Positions 55,990 through 64,000 of a stretch of DNA of 64,000 bases are shown here, in pieces. The notes under the pieces are model-generated. The model was not told where the DNA came from. It did not search any database and saw only the letters and a list, made by a program, of their open reading frames with translations. The DNA lies in assembly GCA_023213395.1 (NCBI GenBank), contig CM041465.1, forward strand, positions 109,561,741-109,625,740. The letters run 5' to 3'. The DNA comes from Cycas panzhihuaensis. Its lineage: Eukaryota > Cycadophyta. Every line of letters begins with the position of its first letter. The first letter of the stretch is position 1. The position numbers and the translations under genes are program-made.

Positions 55990-56573
55990 AGAAAGACGGC
56001 CAGAGACTTGGGCAGCGGGCAGGCCAAGCAAGTCTCTTAAAGGTAGTTGCTGAGTAGAGGGAGGTGATGCTCAAGGATGAGGCAAACGAGGCTATCAGCC
56101 TTAGCATTAAGGGCCTAAGGAATATGGAAAATGTTAACATAATGGAAGTGAGCTAATAGTGACCTCGCAGTCGATGCTAGGGCTCTCAAGCATGGGCACC
56201 GCACCTGGTAGACCTGGGTAAGATGAGACACCACCACCTGGGAGTCGCAAAGAAGGATGACAGGCCTATGATGGTAACGTAACACATCGGTGAGGGCTTC
56301 AATAACGACTGTGTACTCGGCTTCGTTATTGGTTGCCTCAGAAAGGAAGATTCCAGAGCGCAGGCAGTCATGCCGAGAGGAATCATAGAGTATCCACGCA
56401 GCGGCAGAAGGACCAAGATTACCGCAACTTCTGCGATCGGTGAAAATGAAAAGAGCCATGAGTAAGAACGACTTCTCTGCTAAAAGAAGTATAATATAAC
56501 TAAAGAAAGAAGTGAGAAGAGGAACCTTTGTGGCTAGTGACGGTGGCCATGAAGGGGTACAAAGGCTTGGCAA
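55990..56573 (-). pseudogene. second RNase H (aRNH) of T4, best preserved
   Basis: From the minus-strand ATG at 56573 the frame is open for 152 codons. The domain begins at about residue 40: LFIFTDRRSCGNLGP (first Asp, residue 46), SEATNNEAEYTVVIEAL (Glu, residue 84), VILLCDSQVVVSHLTQV (Asp, residue 110) and VNIFHIP. After one stop the same frame gives ALNAKADSLVCLIL with the last Asp. All four acidic positions are present. The domain is the RNase H type found after integrase in Tat elements. The first 40 residues are hydrophobic and unexplained. Confidence 0.85.
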
Positions 56574-56999
56574 TGAGGCAACCTAAAGGCAGGGAAGGCT
56601 ACCCCACTAACAGGAAAGAGAATGGCAGGAAAAACGGCTATAGGGCACTTAAACTGGCTTAAGGAAGCACAAAAGGGTGCCCAGCCAGAGGGGGCACTTT
56701 CTATGGGAGTGCCAAGAGCAAAAACGGGCTATGAAAATGAGTCCAGGGTGGCAAAACAAGCCAAACGAGTATAAACTTAGCCATGCACGAGAGTGGTGCG
56801 TAAAACGAGATGAGGGGGGCTTTAGCAAAAATGAGTCATTTAGAGCGTCATTAATGCACCAAGGGAAATGGGTCAAAAGGAGACCATGAAGACGAAAAGA
56901 GGAACTGGGCCAGAAAATAATGTTGGCCAGGGTGAAAATGCAGTCTGGAAGGCTACCTCGAAGGCGAAAAAGGGGGAAATACCTAACGGGGGCCCCGTC
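56574..56999. other. T4 region between aRNH and PMD promoter
   Basis: A minus-strand frame (56649-57038) includes WLSLYSFGLFCHPGLIFIA, matching frames in T1 and T2. Its coding status is unsure. The region is the shared upstream sequence of two divergent units. Confidence 0.45.
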
Positions 57000-57006
57000 T
57001 ATATAA
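57000..57006 (+). promoter_or_regulatory. TATA box of the antisense PMD gene, T4
   Basis: TATATAAGG with AGATTTCATTTTCAC about 25 bases on. Same spacing and sequence in T0 and T2, in the orientation of the PMD gene and opposite to the element. Confidence 0.72.
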
Positions 57007-57191
57007 GGAAACTTGAACGAAAAAGATTTCATTTTCACGATCTTACATACGAAATCTAGAGCTCATTCCTTATACAGCAGAGCACTACCCTACTTCAGGG
57101 ACACGCAGTAAGAGATCCGGCCATTGGATCGGAGTGAGGAGACAGCTAGTGCGACCGAGAGGGTGAGATGACGACTACACGACCTGATCTA

Positions 57192-57671
57192 GTGAGTGGA
57201 TTGTCCAAACCCTACCTAAAATTGTAATTCAATTTTAATGCTTTTTTGTGAATTTTAAATATAATTTTGGGCCCCATAAGGGCGAAAAATAACCTCCCGG
57301 TGTCTGAATTAGACCCAAAGAGGGGCGGGATCGGGGCATTAGGCAGCCCTGGTCCCAGTGAGCCTGACTGTGGCCCATCATAAGGAAATTTTTTGGGGTT
57401 TTTGGGTTCAAGAACCCCCCTTTTAGGGGGGTGACGTTTGCACCGCAGTGAAGATCATAATGCTGTAATCTTTGCCACGGGGTGATCACCAGACCCTACC
57501 TAAACTCTGCGGTACTGTAGAGTTTAGCACAGAGCGGAGATAGAATCCCTGAAAAATAAAAAGGAGGCCCCAAGGGGCCCCAAGTCTCAACCAAATAAAG
57601 CCAAGAAAGAGCCTTGAGAGGCTGATAGCAGGTGTTATCTATAGACTGACACGTTTGGTGGCATTTTGTAG
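57192..57671 (+). other. predicted 5' leader intron of the PMD gene, T4
   Basis: Donor GATCTA/GTGAGTGGATT at 57192 and acceptor GCATTTTGTAG ending 57671, nine bases before the ATG. About 480 nt, T-rich near 57240-57265. T0 has both sites; T2 has the donor only. It contains TGCGGTACTGTAGAGTTTA, related to the LTR motif. Confidence 0.5.
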
Positions 57672-57680
57672 GTAGTGACC

Positions 57681-59520
57681 ATGGCGGAGAACCGCAAGAA
57701 CATCGATATGGCCATGTTGAGTTTTGTAGAGATGATGATGAGGGAGGATAAGGGAGTCCTATGGAGATGTGGCCTATGGAAGATCATGAGGACACCTCAG
57801 TATATGTCAGACCAGAGGCTATTGGTGGACATCATATCACACTGGGATAGGCAGAGACACGTGTTCCATCTACCCTAAGTAGGCGATATTATAGTGACAC
57901 CCAAGGACATCCAGTGGATCCTTGGAGTGCCAGCGACAGGGAGACTAACCCCGCTAGGAGTATTACCTAACAATGAGGCGGCTCATCGAGAGGCAGCTAC
58001 ATTTTTTACGGGCCAGGATAGGTGGGAGAGGCGAGGAGTGCCTCTACAGAGTATGGTACTGTATGGGATTCCTCGTGTGAGGAAGCTGATCACATTATGC
58101 ATTCTATTCTAGATTTCTTGGAAACAAAACTATAGAGATATCCCAGGCAGTTGGATCAATTTAGTACAAAGGTGTGAGGCTGGAGAGCGATTAGATTGGG
58201 CCACCCTCATAGCGGTGAACCTCATTGCTCAGTTGGATGCCATCAGGGTGGCGGGCAGAGGTGGATTATCGTATAACATATTATTGCAGTGCTGGTTCTT
58301 TGATCATTTTGCAGTAGTGGCACCATCAAAGGGACCACACCCTATATCAAAGTGGGCACCCATGGTGTATAGATGGAAGACCCAGTTTAGGAGAGTAGAG
58401 GACCAGGTACACATCAAGAGGTCCATGGATGCCACATCGCTAGATCTCCTTACTATGATTGACTACACCTCGAATCCCTACAGATCAACGAGATGGGATA
58501 GTGATGAGGAGGCAGGAGTGGTAGGGGCTACCCTTGGAGACGATGATGGCGGTGATAGGGGAGATGGAGGAGATGGGACTGGCCCATCACGATCTATAGA
58601 GGAGGTAGGGCCATCAGGGACTGTCAAGATGACAAGGGGGCCTGTGACACGAGCTCAAAGGTTGAGGATCATGGAGTGACCCAGGGGGACAACTCCACCA
58701 GCAGAGGGAGGGATGCAGGCTCTAGCAGCAGAGGCAGTTACAGAGGAGGTGTTAGAGGAAGAGGCACTAGTATCTGGTGGAGAGCCAGGGGCAAAGGCCA
58801 TCGCATGGGCAAAGGAGCCAGCAGCCATAGTAGGTGAGGCCTTACTTTCCTTCTTATTTGATAGCCAGATGCCCACATGCTTTGATTTGGTTTCAGTTTG
58901 GTATGTGGCTGGATATATACTGACATATGGCATGTTGGGTTTGTAGGTACCGCAGAGATCCAGTGGTTGGTGGAGGCTATGATGAGGGAGATATTCCCTT
59001 AGGTGTACGCAGAGGGGCAGCCACCTATCCAGATTAAGGATGCACCTAGATCGGCAGGTATACATATGGTAGCATTTGTCCCATTGGCGAGGGTGAGGGA
59101 TATATAGTCTGCAGAGTCCCAAGAGCACATGGCATTCAGGGGACAGCTACAGCGAGGGCTAGATGAGGCTCAGAGTGAGTGGGACGTATTACAAAGTTGT
59201 GTACAGACTCTAAAGGCTTAGGGAGGAGCAGGCAGAGATGCCGAGAGATGGATTCTGATAGCAGTCCTAAAGGAGTGTCTCCGAGGAGTGGAGAGTGAGA
59301 GAGATCATATCCAGGCCTGATACGATCAGTTGGTAGATCAGGTGGTGTCAAGGTTGAGCTAGAGCAGGACACTTACCTATACAACAGTGACGACAACAAG
59401 GAGGCCACGCGATGAGGGAAGCGAGGCAGGGATCTCCCGGAGGCTACAGAGGAGCCTAGGAGGCATATGGTCCCCAGGAGAGGGATCCTGCGACCACGGT
59501 GATGCCCGGAGAGGCGTGAG
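57681..59520 (+). pseudogene. antisense PMD-like gene with coiled-coil exon, T4 (nearly intact)
   Basis: The ATG at 57681 has a good context (GACCATGG). Exon 1 (57681-58833) encodes about 384 residues. WDRQRHVFHLP (residues 55-65) followed by GDIIVTPKDIQWILGVP (68-84) matches the plant mobile domain pattern W-x-P-x-T-H-T-F-H-L-P then E-x-T-x-T-L-x-D-V-A-x-L-L-G-L-P. DRWERRGVPL, VRKLITLCILF, LDWATLIAVNLIAQLDAI and LSYNILLQCWFFDHF (196-210) follow. An acidic, Gly-rich tail leads to the intron (58834-58946). Exon 2 continues in phase with EIQWLVEAMMREIF, a heptad region, and tail RRPRDEGSEAGISRRL. Stops at residues 66 and 144 and a few later are C-to-T type. PMD proteins are known from DNA transposons and from extra ORFs of Tat elements; the function here is unknown. 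Confidence 0.72.
58834..58946 (+). other. spliceosomal-type intron in the antisense gene, T4
   Basis: Donor AGTAG/GTGAGGCC and acceptor GGGTTTGTAG/GTACCGCAG, 113 nt. Removing it keeps the frame (phase 1, Gly codon split). Confidence 0.65.
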
Positions 59521-60285
59521 TAGTATAGTATTTATGTATTTGATTTTTGATAGGGAAAAACACGGGCCTCCAGGGGGTCATATATATAGAGTCATATGAT
59601 TGTACCCCCCTGTAAGGATGTCGACTTCCCATATATATAATACGACATATGATTTTTGATGTATATATAGACGGGGGTGATTGGTACCCCATTTTGATAC
59701 ATGAGATGGTGTTTGTGGTATATATTGCAATGGATGCTTAATGGATATGTATGTTTATGATGTTTTGGTCTTTGTGTGTATATATGAGAGTACATGTATG
59801 TGAGCGTGAGTATGCACAGGTGCATGATGATGTAGTAAGTGATGTTTTGACCATCGCATAGCTAGAGTCATGCTTGTCTTTGATAAGGATGTGATGTGTT
59901 ATGTATTATGAGCTAGACGTATATTTCCTTTCATGTAGGGCCACATCTCAGGCAGGGAAGCATACGATCACCACGAGGCGGTGATGGACACGTGGGAGGC
60001 TAAGAGACAGGGTGACATGCATGTCCACGTGGGAGCATAGTAGGATATGCAAAGGAAAAAAATGATAGGAGGAAGTGACAACACCCTAAGAGTCACCCTA
60101 GTTGGGGAAAGCCTACATAGGGAGGCGAGGTTCCCAAGAAAGAGGGAATAAGGGTCCTACGGAAGGAATAAAAAAGAATGAGGACCTAAGCTATCCAATC
60201 CACCTAAGGCTAGGGGAAATGCGAACAAGCTTAGGGTGGTAGTTTAAGCTCATTTCAGAGTATGGCAAAGGGATCGCCGAGAGGA
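59521..60285 (-). other. T4 region between integrase end and antisense gene, with conserved box
   Basis: The conserved box lies at 59560-59625 on the minus strand: CCTTACAGGGGGG, TACAATCATATGAC, TATATATATGACCCCC, GGAGGCCCGTG. The rest is AT-rich with TATATG repeats and no conserved frame. Confidence 0.55.
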
Positions 60286-60720
60286 TCATGCATAAAATTT
60301 CTTGAGGAATTTTTCATTCAAAGCCTTCTCAAATTCCAGGCCTTCCAAGGTGGCGATCTTATAAGTGCCATTATCAAGGCTCTTAAGAATGACGAAAGGT
60401 CTGATCCATTTAGGCCTGAATTTAGTTAGGCGATCATGGAGATATTCCAAATTAAGGACATAGTCCCCAGGGTATAAAAGATGGGTACGAAGATGTTTGT
60501 CGTAAGTCCTTTGTGAGCAGGCTTTCGAAGTGAGGTTTACTTGGTAAGCCATTAAACGTCTCTCATCCAGAGCCTCGAGGTCTAAGAGGTGAGCCTGACG
60601 GATAGAGTCCTCATCGATGAGAGCCTGAAGAGAAACACGCAAGGAGGGAATCTCGACTAGGTTGGGCGCAGAGCCTGCTGAGTGCTCAAGCAAGGCTTCA
60701 TCATCTTCAAAGTAAACCAC
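60286..60720 (-). pseudogene. linker fused to integrase C-terminus, T4
   Basis: A clean 144-codon frame starts with YFEDDEALLEH of the linker and, after SAPNL, continues as VEIPSLRVSLQALIDEDSIR and LEYLHDRLTKFRPKWIRPFVI, ending FLKKFYA. In T1 these parts are 2.57 kb apart. The join at 60652-60662 is in frame, so a gag-protease-linker-tail polyprotein without enzymes could in principle be read through. Confidence 0.88.
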
Positions 60721-61300
60721 CCCATGGATGACCTTACTCTGAATAGATGAAGTGCAGGAGGAAGTAGGAGCAACGGGACTGTGGTAGTCATCAGGTTATC
60801 CAACGTCCTCAATAGACTCTAAGGGAGAGTCTGGAAGGGGCTCCTCGAAAGGAGCAAAAGGAAGCTCCTCGAAGCCATCACCTGTGGGGGGTGATGAAGA
60901 GAAAGACCCAATGGCGAATGAGTCAATACGAGTGATGACATATGACATAGAAGAGTGACTAGTCTCACCAACAAAAGCAGTTCTAGATGGGGACCTAGAA
61001 TGAGATAAGTGCATCCTACTAGTACAGAGGAAAGAAACAGGGTAAAGGCAATCCTCATCCTCATCGTGAGACTCATCATCACTGAACAAGGCAAGGTACC
61101 TGTAACTCCCAACACCAATAGGAACAAAGCGTATGAGACTAGGAGAAGAAGATGCAGTGTCTTCTTCAATGTGAGATGGATTGGGTATACTAATGGAGCA
61201 AGCCGAGGCATGAGTAGAAGGGCCTTTACTCCCCTTTGACTAGCCATGACTTGCTTGAGTAAATGGTCTGATTTATTTCGTGGGTGGTCACTTATGGGAG
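60721..61300 (-). pseudogene. protease-RT linker of T4
   Basis: It matches T1's linker block by block: FAPIGVGSYRYL-like, FSDDESHDEDEDCLYPVSF, SHSRSPSRTAFVGETSHSS and GDGFEELPFAPFEEPL. One stop follows IEDVG. The preserved acidic and Ser/Arg tracts in three copies show this is a real part of the polyprotein. Confidence 0.7.
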
Positions 61301-61394
61301 ACAACTTTCATTTACCCATTATGGACAAACTTGAGTTTCCACCAATAGGTGGAACACACAGCTCCCATTTGGTCAAGCCATGGTCAACCCAAGA

Positions 61395-61800
61395 GGAGGT
61401 TGTAATCAACATCCACATCAAGGACAATGATGTCAGCAAGGATGGTCTTATCCTCGAGTGTGAGAGGTATAGAGACAGACCCCAAAGGAGTCTTCTAAGT
61501 ACCATCGTAGCCTTGACATCACCATGGAATGGGTTCCAAAGCAGAAATGCTAAGCTCTTACATGACATGCAAGGGCATAGCGTTAACGGAAGAACCGTTG
61601 TCAATGACGGTCCTTCGCAAGGTACAATCAGGTGTGTCTATGGTGATGGTGAAAGGGAAGTTCCATTGGAACTCCCTTTCACTGGTTAGAGGAAGATCTT
61701 TAGGATCAAAGGAGATGACGGGTTCATGGCTTTGGTAATGCCCAAAGCATGAACAAGCGCATCGTTCAACCCTAAAGCCTCTAGAAGGAGTGTTCATTGC
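61395..61800 (-). pseudogene. aspartic protease of T4 (DNG site)
   Basis: FNFPFTITID-like text, TPDCTLRRTVIDN with D-N-G at 61594-61602, SSVNAMPLHVM, then KTPLGSVSIPLTL and VVLDVDVDYNLLLG. The order and spacing equal T1. Stops at Gln and Trp codons. D-N-G instead of D-S-G would normally inactivate a retropepsin; T3 has D-S-G. Confidence 0.82.
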
Positions 61801-61809
61801 TCGGGATAG

Positions 61810-64000
61810 CTCTTCAAGACATCCATGATGGACATTCCAACGGCCACAGTATGAAGCTCTTTAACTACAGAAAATGGCTTACCCTTCCATGTGGGTTGGG
61901 TAAGGGCTCTCCTAAAGTCAAAGTGACCAGGGCAGAAGGAAACGATCTTAGGAAGTGATAGTATCTCCATAGGAATAGCTTCTGGAGGAGGATCAAGGTG
62001 CGATGTAGATGTAGAGGTGCCAACCGCCTCTTTTGTGGCTTGAGACTAAGTTAGGAGATATAAGGGAGTGGCCTCAAGCATCTAAATTACCTTCTTTCCC
62101 TTGTTGCGGGATTGCGAAGGTGAAGGAGTACGGCGATCAGGGGAACGTAAGGAGGATGTTGAATCTCGCGCACCCTTCCCTCTACCGTGTGAAGGGCAAG
62201 AATTAGAGGATCTACCCCAGTTTCGGTTGTTTCTTTGTTGAGTATTGCGATCACGCTCTCCATGTTTTGGGAACAGATCCTTATGGATGGGTTGATCGAG
62301 ATTGGGCCTCGAGGCCCGCCTGGGAGATGAATCACATTGTGGGACATCACAAGGGTGTTGCACCTGACAATGCGAGTCATTATGGAAGCACTCCCCATGG
62401 ATGGAATACCACTTCTTCTCGAGTGAAAGATCTGCTTTCCTTGCTTGAGAAGACTGGGTATTACCCCCCTCAGGAGGAGCAGCTTGAGAGGCCTGTTAAA
62501 TTTGTTTGTTAGTCGTTGGTGATGAAAGGGCTTGAAGTTTAAGCTCCTTCATTGTATGCTTGAATGAACGTATGGCAGAAGTAAGGGGATCTAAAGTCTT
62601 CTCAGTCAGGTGAGAAGTAGACCTAGTGGGTTATGAAGGTTTAGTTTCCTTGGTTGGGGGAGGTGCCTCATGACGTTGTGAGGGCTTGAGAGGCCTCTTG
62701 AGTCCGGCTTGGATCTCAATAGCCTCTAACGCTAAGCACTTTGCAATCACAAAGTCATGTGTGGTCACCCCCATTTTAAGGACTTCCACATGTACTTCAG
62801 GGTAAAGTGCATTAATGAAAAGGTCCCTCTTCAACTCCTTGGGCAATGTGGCCTTAGTGGAGTGAAGAAGGTCATAGAATCATCGCACAAAGTCATGATT
62901 CATTTCCTCATGACCTTGCTTGAGTGATAGAAGAGATTTCATTTCACTTTTGAAAGGACGAGCTACATCGAAGTAGTTGATGAATTCGTCTCCTAATTGC
63001 TAGAATGAAAAGATAGAGTGGGCAGCGAGGCGATAAAACCACTTAAGGGCATCGCCCTGCAAAGATCATGGAAATAGCTTCATTAATATATGGTCATAAG
63101 CCCAGTAATCAATGCATGTTATAAAAAAATTATGGATGTGCTCTATTGGGTCTTGCAAGGAAGTCCTGTCAAATTTAGGAACTTCAGGAGGATGAGGCGG
63201 TAAGTTGGTCCTTAGCACCTCAACAGACAATGGCGTCGATCAATATTCCATAGAGGGATGTGCCCTTGCATGGACCATAGGATCGATAAATGGTAATGAG
63301 CAAGAAATGGATGGGGGTAGTAAACCCATCCCTCCTTGGGGAAACGCCCATTATTGAAAAGGGGCTTGAGAATAAGTGCCTTGAAAGGAAGCTAGGTTCC
63401 CTTGCGAAGATGCAGTGTAAGAGGCTATGCTAGATGGCGGAAAAGGAGGGTGTGGAACTGGGTTTTTCCCATATGGGCCACCTGTAGGTGGTGCAATCCC
63501 ATATGGGTGTAGCGGGTCCACTCCATAGGCTGGGAGGTGGTTCCCTTTACCCTGCCCCCAAGGTTGAGAAGTATAACCTAGGGGTATATAAAAGGAATGA
63601 CCAATAGGTTAGTTTTGGGAATATGTGGGAGCGAGTCCTATATGACTAGAGGTTGAAGAGTTAATAGGACCCATAGGCCTATTAGGGAACGCATGCACCA
63701 CATTAGGGGATGGCAGATTAGCTTGGCTAGGGAAAGGTATGCTAACCCCAAGATGGGAGAGAGACATACCATGGGAAGGTCCTGAAGAACTAAGACCATG
63801 ACGAGGAATGGAAGGTGCAACATTTACCCCCACAGTTGGTGTAGGAAGGGAGTGGGACAAATGCATAGGAATGAAAGGGTTACTGGTAGTAGGAGTAGCA
63901 GGTGCAGATGAAGAAGGTGGCAAAGGAGCAGATAAAGAGGATGCTCCACCACACAAAACATCTTCAAACCACCTAGGATGCGATTGAAGACGAGCAGCTT
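61810..64000 (-). pseudogene. gag of T4 (runs off the window)
   Basis: At the window edge the frame reads ARLQSHPRWFEDVLCGGASS, matching T1 from about 19190, so roughly 100 codons of gag lie outside. It continues through the Pro/Ser-rich region, the capsid core (SLQGDALKWFYRLAAHSIFSF, FINYFDVARPF, LLSLKQGHEEMNHDF, ELKRDLFINALYPEVHVEV) and the finger YSIHGECFHNDSHC. After a Lys/Arg-rich tail comes MSIMDVLKSY, shared with T2. About six stops, mostly at Trp, Gln and Arg codons. Confidence 0.87.

Larger units (their letters stand above)
52961..64000 (-). mobile_element. Tat-lineage copy T4 (5' end outside window), RT-integrase core deleted
   Basis: T4 lies on the minus strand: gag (61810-64000), protease, linker, integrase C-terminus, conserved box, the best preserved antisense PMD gene, aRNH, polypurine tract, and 3' LTR (52961-55677). 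RT, RNase H and the integrase core (about 2.57 kb against T1) are missing, with linker joined to integrase end at about 60655. The LTR end falls inside T2's gag, so T4 most likely inserted there. Confidence 0.88.

Noticed and set aside
57681-58833. An independent host gene interrupted by retrotransposons
   Set aside because: The same unit occurs at the same internal place in T0, T1, T2 and T4, so it belongs to the element family.
1-64000. CRISPR arrays, operons, rRNA genes or bacterial-type regulatory sites
   Set aside because: No regular short repeats with unique spacers, no compact gene strings and no rRNA-like segments were seen.

Overview
The window is intergenic nuclear DNA of a seed plant with a large, retrotransposon-rich genome. 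I see no ordinary cellular gene, rRNA, tRNA gene or CRISPR array. Nearly every base can be placed in one of seven LTR retrotransposons. The species cannot be named from the sequence; monocot, other angiosperm or gymnosperm all remain possible. The plant assignment rests on the lineages present: a Ty1/copia pol remnant, one chromovirus-like Ty3/gypsy element with a tRNA-Met primer site, and five copies of a long Ty3/gypsy family with Tat-lineage hallmarks (second RNase H after integrase, 2.6-3.2 kb LTRs, and an extra antisense gene with similarity to the plant mobile domain, PMD).

The layout is a Russian doll. A copia remnant (1-960, minus) is interrupted by Tat copy T0 (minus; LTR 961-4190). 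T0 is interrupted by chromovirus C1 (5243-12282, minus, TSD ATAGG) and then by Tat copy T2 (minus, starting at 14063). T2 carries three further Tat copies: T1 in its 3' LTR (15861-31723, plus, TSD AGGAC), T3 in its pol (39358-50281, plus, TSD GTACC), and T4 in its gag (52961 to beyond the window, minus). The missing right halves of copia, T0, T2 and T4 should lie beyond 64000. Insertion order is copia, T0, then C1 and T2, then T1, T3 and T4.

The complete Tat layout is read from T1 and T4: LTR, primer site, gag, protease, a long acidic/serine-rich linker, RT, a degenerate RNase H, integrase, a conserved non-coding box, the antisense PMD gene, a divergent promoter region, a second RNase H (aRNH), polypurine tract, LTR. 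The antisense gene looks like a cellular gene: it has its own TATA box, a predicted 5' leader intron, a PMD exon, a second intron of 109-115 nt whose splice sites and reading phase are kept in three copies, and a coiled-coil exon with a basic tail.

Every copy is damaged differently. T1 keeps all pol domains but lost the promoter and start of the antisense gene. T2 lost the first half of the PMD exon and about 750 bp of the linker. T3 and T4 independently lost the RT-RNase H-integrase core, and T3 also lost the whole antisense gene. Most lesions in T0, T1, T2 and T4 are C-to-T or G-to-A changes expected from methylated cytosine. T3 is CpG-rich and its two LTRs differ mainly by small indels, so it looks young, and part of its frameshifting may be consensus error.
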